The translations under genes were made by a program, and so were the position numbers. From Nymphaea colorata (lineage: Eukaryota > Streptophyta > Magnoliopsida > Nymphaeales > Nymphaeaceae), in contig NC_045142.1 in assembly GCF_008831285.2 (NCBI RefSeq), positions 20,401,354 to 20,465,353 of the forward strand: DNA of 64,000 bases, written 5' to 3'. Every line of letters starts with the position of its first letter. Positions within the stretch are counted from its first letter, which is position 1. The notes below the pieces were generated by a model. The model was given only the letters and a program-made list of their open reading frames with translations. It was not told where the DNA came from and did no database searches. Positions 46,411-57,808 of the stretch are shown in pieces.

Positions 46411-47248
46411 CTGTGCCAAGCTTGTTCATAGCTGAATATTGAGCTTTTGACAAGCTTTACTTCAAGCTCATGGCTCCCCTCTGTGCAGCAGTGACACAAT
46501 CATAAACAAAACGAACATACTTTCTATAGTTCACAAAGGATTTGCACTAACCTTTCTTTCTCAAAGCAGACGCAAATGATTCTTCTGTTTTAGTGCTTGT
46601 GTAAGTCACTGATGGGTTTGGTTTGCTTGGTATTTCACTACAGTAAAATCATTCACAGAAATAAGTTAACTAAACAAATCAAAGAGAATGGGGCAGAAGA
46701 CTGTGTCAGTAAAGTATGTCTTAATGCATATGTGTACACATTTACAAGATTAGAGGAATGTGGCACATGACTTATGCCGCATGAAAAATAGCAGTACATG
46801 GGCATCTAAAGAGAAGCAAGCATATTGGACATATCCAAGTATGGAAAACTCAGTGAAGATATTGATGTTAAAGTCAACAGCAAGTAACAAGATTAATTAA
46901 TGGAAAGTCGTCCATTTCCATCCTACCATACCTCCAACACTTGAAGCTGGTTGATGCCTACATCATGATATGCAATCCCCACTCTGTTTTGATAAAAACC
47001 CTATCTCAACTTAAAAAAATTTAAAAAAAAAATCAATAAATTTTAATTTATGTGCATTGGATGGCCATGGTCACTAAAATTACAATATTTGCTCCCATCC
47101 AGTGCCACAGTCTTAATAAAAGATCAAGGCTTAATTCTGTGATATTTCATAGTAAACATGCTGCTATAAAAGTTCAAAGCCATAAAACATGACAGGGAGC
47201 CTAGCTGGATGATTACCGGTGCCCTTGCATGATACATGTCATGTAGAC

Positions 47249-49337
47249 CTGGTCCAATGACAATTAGCCAGTGAGTCAACAAAAGAGCCGATACATCATA
47301 GTAAACAATCGGTTTGTAACATAGCAAGATAACTTCAGGAGGCTGAGTTGAAACAGTGTCCGGAATGTGATATCAAGAATGAAGCTGAATAGAAACTTAT
47401 TTTATGAGAACATATTTTAGATCAGACACTCTCCGACGCTTATATTGATATTCTAACAATATAATTAGCTCGATGAGTGTAACAAGACGAGTACATGGAG
47501 AAAATGCTTTTACATAGAGCAAATGCCATTAGATAAAGGGAGGTTCGGTTGGACTTGTTTCCTTTTTTCTTATAATCCTCCATAAAATGATTCTGTTGAA
47601 ACCAGAGTATGTTACAACAGAGCATTTCACCCACACTAACAGAGCAGCAAAGCAAAAGAAACAGAAAAAAAAGGCAGCAGAGGTAAACTTCTAAATTTCT
47701 CTTCTCGTTACAACTCGAAACAAACATACTCTGCATACACCGTACGAAAAATGACACAGTATCACAGACATAATTCCATAACACAACTACCTCATACCGA
47801 CGACTCTCGCACAAGAGAGGAACTGGCGCAAACGTTTTCCCCAATTTTAGCTTATCAGAAGGAGAAAAACTAACAGCCACTAAAACGGAGAAGAAACTAC
47901 ATCTTGGAAAATATCCAGCACATCTTTACACACGATTCTGAAATACCTTCCATTAGCAGCACATTCCCCGAAACCAATTTTAACTGCAACGACCTACAAG
48001 ATTCATGGATCAATAACTTAAAACATTTTCCCAGCCCATTTTCTCTCTTTGTCTAAGAAAACCGAACTCCGCATCTCGTAGCAAATACGTTAAGGAAACA
48101 TCTGGCCACTCTATGAGAAAATGACCTTGTTCTTCGCCTTTTTTATCATCTTCTGTAAAGTCAATTGTCAATCAAGAACGGATAACAGGTTCTCTAACGA
48201 TCTTCTTTCCTTATCCAAGAATTGGAGACTCGTATAGCAGGAATGATCAAAGAAAGGAAGATCGCGGTCAACCTATGCGAAGATATTATGATTCTTTGTT
48301 TTCTTGAACGGAAACTCGGATCAGCGGACGAGAAAACGATCTGGTTCTTCGCTTTCTTGATCTTTAGCAAAATGATTCGTGGATCGAGGATAAATAGAAA
48401 TTTCGGAAGGTTACTTATCTACAAAGCGGAAGCGATTTCCATGTCTTCAAAAGAATAAACATAGTAAAAGCAAAATTCGGCTCAAGCAAGGAGCAGATGT
48501 TCTGGTTCTATGATTTTTCCGATCTATGATTTTCGCACAGAACTTCGACAAATTGGGCGAGGATCAACAAAACACCTGAGATTCGAACTCCTCTCGTCGA
48601 CTCCTTCTGAAGGACCGTTCATTCCCTTCTCCGATTCTCCCTCTCCTCTGCCACTTCCTAAAATTGATTTCGAAATGGTCGCCTTCTTTTTTACGGTCCT
48701 TCCCGTGTCACAATGTATACCACTTCCCCCTTGATCAAATGGATCAAGTCAGGTCCAGTTTATAGTTCACAATCATCCAAACCCAGATTTTTTAATAAAC
48801 AGCATATCCTTCCGAGTCCGAAGTAGGTCAAACAATACACATTAACATTAGAATGGGCTAACCATCTGGGCTCCAAAATAAACGTTATCATTTCTCATAT
48901 ACAACAGACATAATTAAGACTAATTGAGTTCCAGCTCCATGTACTTTTCTTTTGGACAGTAAAATGATGGAAAGAGTGAGATTATCACGCCTAGCTAAGT
49001 TCACTTTTGACATTTTAATGGAGTCATTGCTGGTATAAAACACTATCCGTCTCCAAAGAAATCATATTTTCAGATGTGTCAGTTTGAATCTCTTGTCTTC
49101 TATATCTCATGTTACATATTCTTCGGTGTTGTTCAATTCACATAATTATTTTTTTCAAATTAGAGGAAAAATCCTATGCATTGGTTGACAACTGTACAGG
49201 CAAGTGAACTTTCACCCGTTCACCTCACGACAAATCAAATGCCCTGAAATTTCACCTGAAAAATTCGTACGATCGGGTGAAATTTCACACGGAAAAACGT
49301 CAGACCTATTGAGGTCGGACTTTTTGCGGAGACAAAA
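47249..49337. other. Upstream of MSH5, no supported exon
   Basis: The MSH5 first exon and promoter should lie here on the minus strand. CT-rich sequence at 48590-48660 could be a 5' UTR read from the minus strand, but I could not fix a start codon. Open frames of 60-146 codons here lack any motif. Confidence 0.4.
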
Positions 49338-50430
49338 TTGAGAGCCCTAACAGTTCTCAATTTTTCCCCTCTTTCTCCCATCGACGCCCTTCTTCCCCTC
49401 TATCACTACGTCTCCTCCTCCCTCGCACTTGATTGTTCCTCTCCTCTCTTGCTGCACAGGTCCTCTCCTCTCTCCTCTCTCGCTGCATCTCCTCCTCTTT
49501 CACTGCGTCTCCCTCTGTCACTGCGTCTCCTTCTCTCTCGCTCTCTTGTTCCTCACCTTTGCTGCTGCACAGGTCTCTCCTCTCGTCTCCTCCTCTCGCT
49601 GCGTCTCCTCCTCTATCGCTGCGTCTCCTCCTCTCTTGCTCTCTTGTTCGTTACCTCTCTCGCTGCACAGGTCTCTCCTGTCAAACCCAACGTCGCCTGC
49701 TTGCAGCCCCAGGTGAGCCCTATGCGTCTCTTTGTCGCTCTCTCACACGCTTGTTTTGTGAAAATTCATCTTTCCTTTTTTCTGCTTTTCATACGCAGGC
49801 CTTCAATACCAACAAGAGATTTGGTCATATCCCTCTTGGCTGCTCCTTTATTCAAGTATGCCTCTCACAACAGGAAATTTACCCTCCTCTTGCTTTTAAT
49901 TTATGTTTCCTTTCCGTATGATGGTTTTTTTTTATCTAAGTACAGATTGTTTGGCTTCAAGTTACTCGTGTTTTCCGTCTCTCTTTGTCTCTGTAGCTAT
50001 GTTTTTGATGGTTCACTATTGTCAAAAGGCGCCCACTCCAAAGTAGCTAATAAACCTGAATTTCCCTGCATCCCTGTACTTCTTGACATATGATTTTGCA
50101 TGATCTCAAATTTTCTGTTGCAGAACAAGAGACTGATTATCATTTTACTTCATTCTGTATATGAAATTGTGAATTTGGATATCATCATTGTGGTTCTGAG
50201 TCATCCAATAAGATTTGAGGCTCTGTTAGCTGTTACTGTCATTTGGGTTCTAGTTGTCTAGGTTTGGTTAAACGAGGAACCAATTTTTTTTGTTCTTGTG
50301 GTGGCAAGCCTTTGAGTATGTTACAAGTTGCAACTCTCTGACTTAAGTAAAATTTATACTTGCTGGAAATGTTTCTCCTATCAGATCATGTTGCTCTAGA
50401 TCCCAAAGAAAACGGGAAGAAAACAAAAGG
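49338..50430 (+). other. CT-rich leader-like stretch with possible splice sites
   Basis: 49338-49700 is a set of imperfect repeats of CTCTCTCGCTGCGTCTCCTC and GCTGCACAGGTC. A donor-like CCCCAG|GTGAGC at about 49709 and an acceptor-like ACGCAG|GCCTTC at about 49797 are typical of a spliced plant 5' leader. A later patch (50385-50433, DHVALDPKENGKK) also looks exon-like. The long open frames are by-products of the CT bias, and I recognise no protein family. Confidence 0.4.
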
Positions 50431-53134
50431 AATGTAAGTCTTCCCTTTGATTCATCTGGAATTTAGTTTTGCTCATAACATTCCTATGAGGCTTTCTCCA
50501 GAACGAAGTTTAAACTCTCACAAATTGACCTTGATTTCCCTTTTTTCCCATTTAATAGACAGTTTATCAAATTGTGGAGCATCATGCATTTTGAGATCAT
50601 CTCTTCTGGTGTCCCCACAAGGATTGCTGCTGAGCTTCATTATGGCCTTTGCTTGTTTCTCTTTCTAATTTGGAAATCCAGTTATCCGTGTATAGCCCAT
50701 CAATGTGATCTTGATTCATAGGATGGATATCTTATGAACCTGTGAGCTTCCTTGTGTAGCTGTTCAATGGATTGCTCGAGGACTGTAGATCGATGCTGAC
50801 TCCATCAATCCCACACTCCAATTAGAAGCTGTGGTTGTCTTTTAGGGGGACAAGTTTGTTTCCAGTTTGATTACCAATTGATTGCAGAGATTTTTGTAAA
50901 ACCAAACTCTGAGAAGTGATGCCTTTTTAAAGGAAAAAGAAAAACACTAATTACATAACTGGTATTCATAGAACAACACGTTAGCAATGTTATCTGATTG
51001 TATACATTTCACAAATGTTAAGAACCGTCCAAATATGAGCATGCAAGATTACCAACACATTTCAAGAACTGATGCTTAAATTTCATGGGATTGTTGTTGA
51101 TTTCATGTTATGTTGAAAAGTATTGATTACGAGTCTCAGTCAATTGATGGAATGCCCTTTGATAGTTACAGAGGTTAGCAAATTCTGGTCTTTGACTCTG
51201 CCATTTAGGGATCTCAACAGATCCGATATCCGACCGAAACATTTAAAAAAATCAGATATGATAGAACATCCCAATAAAAAATCAGATTGGATATGAATTT
51301 AAAAGATGATATCTAATCGAATTTGGATTTGGTTTTAAATAATTATCTGTTTGGATAACACTTTTCTTAATATGATATTCGAATCAGAATCCGAAGTCGC
51401 CCATCGGTCTTAATCCTATGGAATCCGAATCAGAAACTATAAATTCAAATCCAACGTCTTTTGAAATTATGGGTTGATGGGTTTTGAACCTGGAACTTAA
51501 CACGTTTTGGGCTGTTTTGGCAAAAGCTGTAAACAAGGGAACCAACTTAAACTATTGACAATACAATAACATAAAATCTATACAAAGAATTAAACTTTTA
51601 AGATTTATCATTCTTCCATAAACCACCCTCTTTGACCCACGTCAATTATCACCCAGTAGCTGGAAAATGAAGGTTCATAGCCATATTTTCTTTCACGTGG
51701 ACCCTAACCCATAATAAATTTGAATCTTATTTTAAGTATATAAGGCCGAATAAATTATGACATTTGTTAAGTAAATTTCAACTTAAAATGAAGAAATAAG
51801 GTCATATAAATATAATAGTAAAAAAACTTAATGAAAATAAAAGACTAGTATTTTCGAAACAAAAATAGTGTAGGATTAATATATTAAAAAGTTGAACTTG
51901 GTTTATAAGAATAATGATCCATGATTACTATTTGAGGCTATAATTTTTTTTAATATGTATTTCTTGTAATTTAGACTCAAAATACATGCTTGAGACAATT
52001 TCTTTTGTTATCCAAACAAAATTTTAAATTAAAACAGAAAAACATACTTTCAAAAGATAAATTAACGCAATCAATTAAACAAAAATTCCTTTATTGAAGT
52101 GTTTTTTTAACTAACATTGAAATATATACATTTAAAATCAATTTTTTTTAAAATAATAAAAAATTATTTATTGAATTAACAAAATGATTGGATCAAAACA
52201 AACATGGATCTACATGGTTACATGTGAAAATCCAATATCTTTATTGGACTTGCTACCAAATGAATTAGATGCTTAAAAAACAAAATTCAGACCAAAATTT
52301 AATCTACTATTTCTTATTTGATCTAGATTGGTAGTCCTTAAATGAATCTGGTCATCAGTCAATGGGATTCAGCCATTCAGATCTTATCTACCGAAACTTA
52401 TTCGATTTCATTTGATTGGTGCAATTCAATTTGAGTTCTAATCCACTCTCGAGTAAAAAAGCCATGTTCAATTCTAGAGCCAATCTTAATGCTCTATGCC
52501 AAGTCCTAAGTATGAATCAAGGTTTTCGATGGATGCATGTATGAGTCTAAACATTACAGAGATAAATGACAATATGATGCGTAATGCTTCATCAGATCTC
52601 AGGTAGTAACTCAATAAGGCTCATAATTGAACCTAAACCACGTGGCCAAGCTGGACCAAACAATCTAGAATCGAAAATTATAAATTCCTAAATTCATAAT
52701 CAAAATATTCGACCTAACCATTATAGCGAACATATTTAGGTGATGAGAAGATGTTTATTTTCCAGATTTGATTTAGATTTCAAAAATGAATATGTTGACA
52801 TTGCAATTCTATTGAGCGACACCAAATAGATGCAAGTTAATGAGCGGCTTATTGAAAAAAAAATGTTTATTTCTTATTGTTGAAGAAAAGGTCAACAGCC
52901 ATAGCATATAAAGCAATGAAGTGGGATATGGAAACCTAAACAAATTAAAGTCTATTTAAACTGTATGGCTTTTCAACTTCCTGCTTCCTTTTTTAGGGTT
53001 TTTCTATGGTATCATAACCTTTTTAAAAATATACTCCGTAGAAAGGCTGCGGGAATTTTCCCAGAATATTATTGACAAGAAATAGTTATATACGGTGACA
53101 AAAATGGGAGCCTTTAAGGCTGTCTTTCTCTGGG
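50431..53134. other. AT-rich DNA, no gene seen
   Basis: 51200-51450 is a degenerate array of GGATATGA/ATCCGAATC words, similar in style to 61520-61900. The rest is AT-rich with no motif. Confidence 0.55.
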
Positions 53135-53477
53135 TATAAACTATTGTCACAAAAAATGCCGTTTTTTAAAAAAAACGCGTATTTAACGCCAAAAACAGTT
53201 CTACCGTATAATACCCGTGCTATTCCCGTTTTTTTTAAAAAAACGTCAAAAAACAAAAAACGCGTATAATACCCGTTTAATACCCGTATTATACGTTATT
53301 TTCCTGTTTTTTGCCGTTATTTTCCCGTTTTTTGCCTTTTTTTATTAATTATTATTTTTTATAATTTTTAAGATGTATTAAATGTTTAATTTTAAAAAAA
53401 AATTTGCCGAACTTTTCCGTTTTATTCCCGATATATAAAACTTTATCGTATTATTCTTGTTGTGACAATGGACTATA
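53135..53477. mobile_element. MITE with 18-bp inverted ends
   Basis: The left end TATAAACTATTGTCACAA (53135-53152) and right end TTGTGACAATGGACTATA (53460-53477) are inverted repeats with three mismatches. The interior repeats ACCCGTATAATACCCGT and CCCGTTTTTT words. No coding capacity. The target duplication is not clear, so I do not assign a superfamily. Confidence 0.7.
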
Positions 53478-53559
53478 AACACAGAAAGTGCTCCTGACCC
53501 TATCCGTGACCTTTCCATTCAGAAAAAGATCTCTATCATTAGATAGAGTAAGTAGATGA

Positions 53560-55155
53560 ATAACTTCAGCAGCTGGAGGGAGCTCCCAAGTGCACACATT
53601 CGGTTGAGGCCAGTCTGCTGTAGAATGAAAACAAAAGGTCTAAATCCATTAATACACCATCAAGATGATTCATCCACTTGACATGATTGCACTGAACAAG
53701 AATTCTCCATTATCGAAGAATTTCTGCATACATCGGTAGAGGGCCAATTAAGGCAGCTTCTACCTAGCTACCCATAGATTGGGGTACCATCTTTATATCT
53801 AACAGTGCTGGCGAATCCAGTGGAACTATGCACACAGGTGACAACCATATGGATGCATAGAGTCCGGCCAAAACCAACATCCAGGAATAACCCCATGTTG
53901 GAGCCGGTCCAGCAAAACCCCGTTTATCTTTACTCAGCCAGCCGCTTCCAAGACAGAAATGTTCCTGACAAGTTGACTCCTTAGAATCCAGAAAGGCCTC
54001 TCGAGTCTCTTCCTTCATGCTTCGCACAAATAAGCCGCACAAGAAGGTGGTAGCAGTTCTTCCAACATTTCAATAACCATTTCGCTCTAAACCTGCGCTG
54101 GTGCCACTACCACGAACTCGAGGGACCCCTAAACTTCCCAGTAGTATAGTCCATAATCCTGCGATAAATGTTGCCCATGAAGAAGAGATGCTTCTTGTCC
54201 TCGATAGCATTTAGGCAGAGACAGCCAAATTGAGGCCCAATCTTTGAGCCCTGCAATCAAGAGGCAGCTTTCCCTCGCATCCCGTATAAAGAGCCCAGCT
54301 AGCTCTTGGCAGATCAGAAGCCGGCCAAATACGCTCCCGCCATTTATCAGCTACCGCATTGGCCCTTATACCTTCGAATAATGCTCTTACGGTCCACAGT
54401 CCAGACCCGAATATCCCCCACTTGGTGATCAAGGGTCAGAAGAGTAACATTCATGCTCAAATGGCTACAAAAATGTTGAATCCACTCCATCTCCGAAAAG
54501 CATGTCATAGATTGAGATGGATTTGGTGGCTTCAATGAGTGGGTATTTCTCACCAGGAATCAGACCTAAGAGCCAGAGGGGGGAAACCATGGCACGCATC
54601 AAGCCAGAACTTCACATGCATACCATTGTGAACTTCTCATTTGATAAGAGATCTGATGCTTTTCCATGCTGCAAAAGTGTGACGCCACGTAGGGGAATGG
54701 TTGTTGAAAATTGATCCAGCACAACATTCACCCCAAAATGAAGTTGGCACAAGCTCGTTCAATCTTACGCAACACTGAGGGCGCGATCCAAAAGATAAGC
54801 CCCCAGTATTGGGGAATAGGGCTAAGGACGTAATCAGACCAAAATGACATGCCAGCATGAGATAACATCTTTTGCCTCCAACATGATAAACGTTTCCCCA
54901 CTTTAACAAGCAAAGGGGAGCAGATGCTTTCAAGGAGATCACCAGTGAGCAACGGCATGCCCAGGTAGGTAAAATGCTGCATCTGGTAGGACCAACCAAA
55001 GGTGGTTGTCATAGCATGGATTCTTGAAGATGAAAGATTAAACCCAGTGAAATTGATGATCGAACCTGAGCAGTTCTGAAAGTTAGCGAGACAGCATTGC
55101 AAATTCCTTATACTTCGCTTGTTAATAAACACAAAAAGCAAAATAATATAGTAGC
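53560..55155 (-). mobile_element. LINE, reverse-transcriptase C-terminal half and beyond
   Basis: From 55141 the minus strand reads FINKRSIRNLQCCLANFQNC, then FGWSYQMQHFTYLGMPLLTG, KVGKRLSCWRQKMLSHAG and PSVLRKIERACANFILG, the standard order after the catalytic Asp pair of L1-type reverse transcriptase. Just before it the expected ADDILLF region is corrupted (YYIILLF). Further frames (54432-54211 and 54042-53764) cover the C-terminal region. Several frameshifts are present. Its upstream half may be the piece at 59690-60800. Confidence 0.8.
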
Positions 55156-56103
55156 CCTTCCTGTTTCTCTTCTTCTCCTTCGTCGTCTACACTGATTCTA
55201 TTCGTTTCCTCTTGCTGCAGCTCATCAACGGGCGTCCTCGAGCAGCTCCTCAGTAGGGCATTTTCCAGCGGCTCCTGGGCGGTGGCTTGCGATGGTGATA
55301 GTCAATCTCTCTCTCTCTCTCTTTCTGCTCGTTTTTTCTGCCCCCTGTCTCTCCCTCGGCCAATTTTCAGCACGCATTTCCGGTGGTGGCAGAGGGGTTT
55401 TATGATGTTCTTCTTCTTCGTGAACCGACGCAGCATCTCCTACAAGCGTTGCATGTTTTCCCTCTTTTCCTTCCCTCTTTGGCGTCTTCTTTGTCCTCTC
55501 TGGTTCAATGGTTTTCTTTGAAGAGGGATGCAGATTTGTTTGAAAGGGGATACCGACCGAATGAGGCATGGTTGGAGAAAAAAAAAAAGTTATTTCCAGC
55601 ATGGTTAGGATGAAACATGTTTCTTTTGCTTTCAAAGAGGGTCATGAGTAGGTTCGGTCAGCTTTTGGGGGTCTTAAATATAAGTCTGTCCTTTTGTTAT
55701 TGTGATTCTGAAGGCTTATTGTGCATTACACGCAATCAGTCTTTCAAATTTCTGCAGGTTTACAAAGTATTGCAGAAGGTTTACTGAAAGAACTGAGAAT
55801 CTGCTGTTAATCTCTCGTTTTCCTTTGGGATTATTTGCAACAAATTTTTAATTTTTACTGGTTCTTACATATCTGCGTCACATGCCAATACTTGGGCCAT
55901 AATATAACTGCTGCACTAGGCTCTTGTCACTTTATGTGACATCACATCATTCAGTTGTGATAGGTTTAGTGTGTTGATAACATGGGATCCTCTGTATGGC
56001 TACTTCAACGAGGGTAAAGGATACTGTGAAAGAATACCTATTGATGAGATTCAAGTGTCAAGAGCTATATTTTTGAGTTTGAACTTTGGATCAGCTTAAT
56101 ATT

Positions 56104-56830
56104 CTAATGAGCAGTAAGTGTAGATGTTGGTAATCTAGTCAGCAACCCCAATATCTCCACTTCATACACAGGAGAAGGGTTCATCATGAAGAACAATGGG
56201 TCCAAAACACTTGAACCCACTGGCTGTTGTGCCATAGAACATGCTCACAGATGTGTTCATGGCCAAAGGGACTATGTCATCAGCCAGTTCTGCAAACAGT
56301 GAGCTGAATCTCAAGAGGTAGGTCTCTCTGCATGTGGTGCCCTCTGGGCACACCACCAAGTCCCCTTCCTTCAGCAGCCTGTTCATGGTCTCTGCATCTC
56401 TCTCTCTGTTTCTTGTTAGCCTCACTGTTTTGATAGGGGAGAGGATCTCAGAGGTTCTACTCACACTGTAGGTCACTGCTGACAGTGGTTTTTGAAATGC
56501 ACTGCTGAGGATCACAGGGTCCAGCAGAGTCCTGTGTGAGCAGACATAGAGAACACCCTTTTAGGCGTTTCTGTCTACTCTGTCAAGCCCCTTGACTCTT
56601 ATCTGCACACCATCCATGGCTGCTATTGCTCTAGCAAACTTCATGGGGAGAGAGATCCGATTACGATTCTGAAGATGTCTAGCGGGAAGGCAAAAGGAAT
56701 CCATAGAAACGTAGTCAAGGAGGCCAGTGGAGTAGGCAAAAAGGCCAGTCTGCCATCATGGATGACCAGGGGCTTGGGATACTTCTCTCTTGCCATGATT
56801 GAAGAAGGCAAGCCATTCTTCTCATCTTGC
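56104..56830 (-). pseudogene. Glycerol-3-phosphate acyltransferase (cutin/suberin GPAT family), last exon
   Basis: After an acceptor at 56831 (TACTGTACAG|GCAAG) the minus strand encodes REKYPKPLVIHDGRLAFLPT, then [18 protein letters not shown] with the acyltransferase box HX4D (HRTLLD), then TAVTYSVSR-like AVTYSVSR, and the PEGTTCRE glycerophosphate-binding block followed by [10 protein letters not shown]. This is the land-plant GPAT4/6/8-type sn-2 acyltransferase, an ER enzyme of cutin and suberin synthesis. A frameshift after IGSLSP, a TAA stop before KGVLYV and a frameshift after TTASGFKCF break it. The C-terminal part continues in another frame ([15 protein letters not shown]). The first exon (phosphatase-like domain) was not found. 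An intron remnant at the acceptor shows it is not a retrocopy. Confidence 0.88.
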
Positions 56831-56949
56831 CTGTACAGTAATAATCAGAGGGCATACTAAATTCAAGTTAGGAAAAGGTAAAAGCCAAATTGGTCAACAA
56901 TGTATTTCTGAAAACAATGAACTAGAGGCATTTTCATCATCAGTTATCA

Positions 56950-57808
56950 ATGTCTACCTATGTCACCTGAGTGCGGGGTGCGGGTGCCGGCGCGGCACAT
57001 CTCAAAAAATTTAGGTGCGGCAGTGCGGGAAGAGTATTTTATTATTATTATTATTAATTTATTATTTATTATTATTATTATTATTATCTTCTTTCATGGT
57101 TTTACCTTCAAAGTTCAAAATAAAATTTCAAATATAACAAATTTAAAATTAGATAGTCTGAATAGCACTTTCAGTCATAAATGGACAAATGCACATGCAC
57201 AACACAATTACACAAGTACACATTAATTTACACAACCTGATTCATATACAAAAATCAAAATTAATTCAGTTAGTCTCCACCCAGTAGTTTGAAAGTTTGA
57301 AGACCAAGAAAAAAAGCATTCCAATAAATCAAGCTGATGTTAAGTAGCTAAAATCAGTTTCATTATTAGGGAAAACTAAAAGAACATACAAGTTCACCAT
57401 TTATTTTATATTGTATAATAAATGACAACTAAAAGTAGTTTAAAATTCAGTAACAGGACATCGACAAAATTTTCTAACATATATTGCAAAGTACATTTAG
57501 GAGGAGCGAGGAAGACGCATGCGAGAGACACGGGAAGAGGTCGACGCAGGTGGTTGATTTTGTTAAAAATTAAAAAAAACCCAAAAAATTGGACGAAAAT
57601 AGACCGGCTCGCATTTGACCGCACCTGACTCGGGTCAAACGCGAGTCGGGTGCGAGTCGAAAAAGAACAATTTTAGTCGGGTGCGGTCAGCCGCACCCGA
57701 CTCTTGTTTGACTGTTTTGGGTGCGCACCGGAGGCGCACCAGCACCCGCACCGCGTCGACGCGGGTGCGAGGCCAAACAGGGCGCACCCTGGTGACTTAG
57801 ATGTCTAC
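56950..57808. mobile_element. MITE-like element, 843 bp, with 8-bp target duplication
   Basis: The element is 56958-57800. Its left end CTATGTCACCTGAGTGCG and right end (read inward) CTAAGTCACCAGGGTGCG are inverted repeats with three mismatches. It is flanked by ATGTCTAC at 56950-56957 and 57801-57808. Both ends are rich in GGGTGCGG/CCGCACCC and GTCGACGCGGG words, while the middle is AT-rich ((TTA)n at 57038-57086). It sits where the GPAT intron should be. An 8-bp duplication fits hAT or similar. Confidence 0.8.

Larger units (their letters stand above)
37968..47248 (-). pseudogene. MSH5: MSH5 (meiotic MutS homologue), 5' half in ordered exons
   Basis: Exon pieces on the minus strand, in gene order: 47248-47217 (VYMTCIMQGHR); 46983-46932 (VGIAYHDVGINQLQVLE); 46637-46552 (KYQA, then STKTEESFASALRKK); 46480-46411 (ELEVKLVKSSIFSYEQAWH); 38992-38828 (GGLLAIQENERLVDI, NTSITID); 38704-38603 (RFLKLDVAAYEAPQIFHVDK); 38397-38351 (CVTVMGRCLMR); 38267-38210 (SWFLRPMLDLEV); 38144-38058 (ASLKHVKGIPRVLK); and 38010 to about 37968 (SSAC...W). 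These match plant MSH5 from its N-terminus into the MutS core. MSH5 acts with MSH4 to stabilise meiotic crossover intermediates. The ATPase half is absent. An in-frame TGA follows DLEV, a frameshift lies in the third piece, and the last exon piece runs into SCL30-like sequence. One exon (LRVTGMDDG region) was not found. The 7.4-kb intron contains a gypsy element. Confidence 0.87.

Noticed and set aside
47440-47880. 146-codon minus-strand open frame upstream of MSH5
   Set aside because: No family motif, hydrophobic low-information text, and it does not match the MSH5 N-terminus.
49338-50093. 251-codon open frame
   Set aside because: Composed of Leu/Ser runs from CT-rich repeats and crosses a likely donor/acceptor pair; no domain or family similarity recognised.
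55225-55635. 136-codon minus-strand open frame
   Set aside because: Charged low-complexity translation antisense to a CT-rich tract; no family motif.
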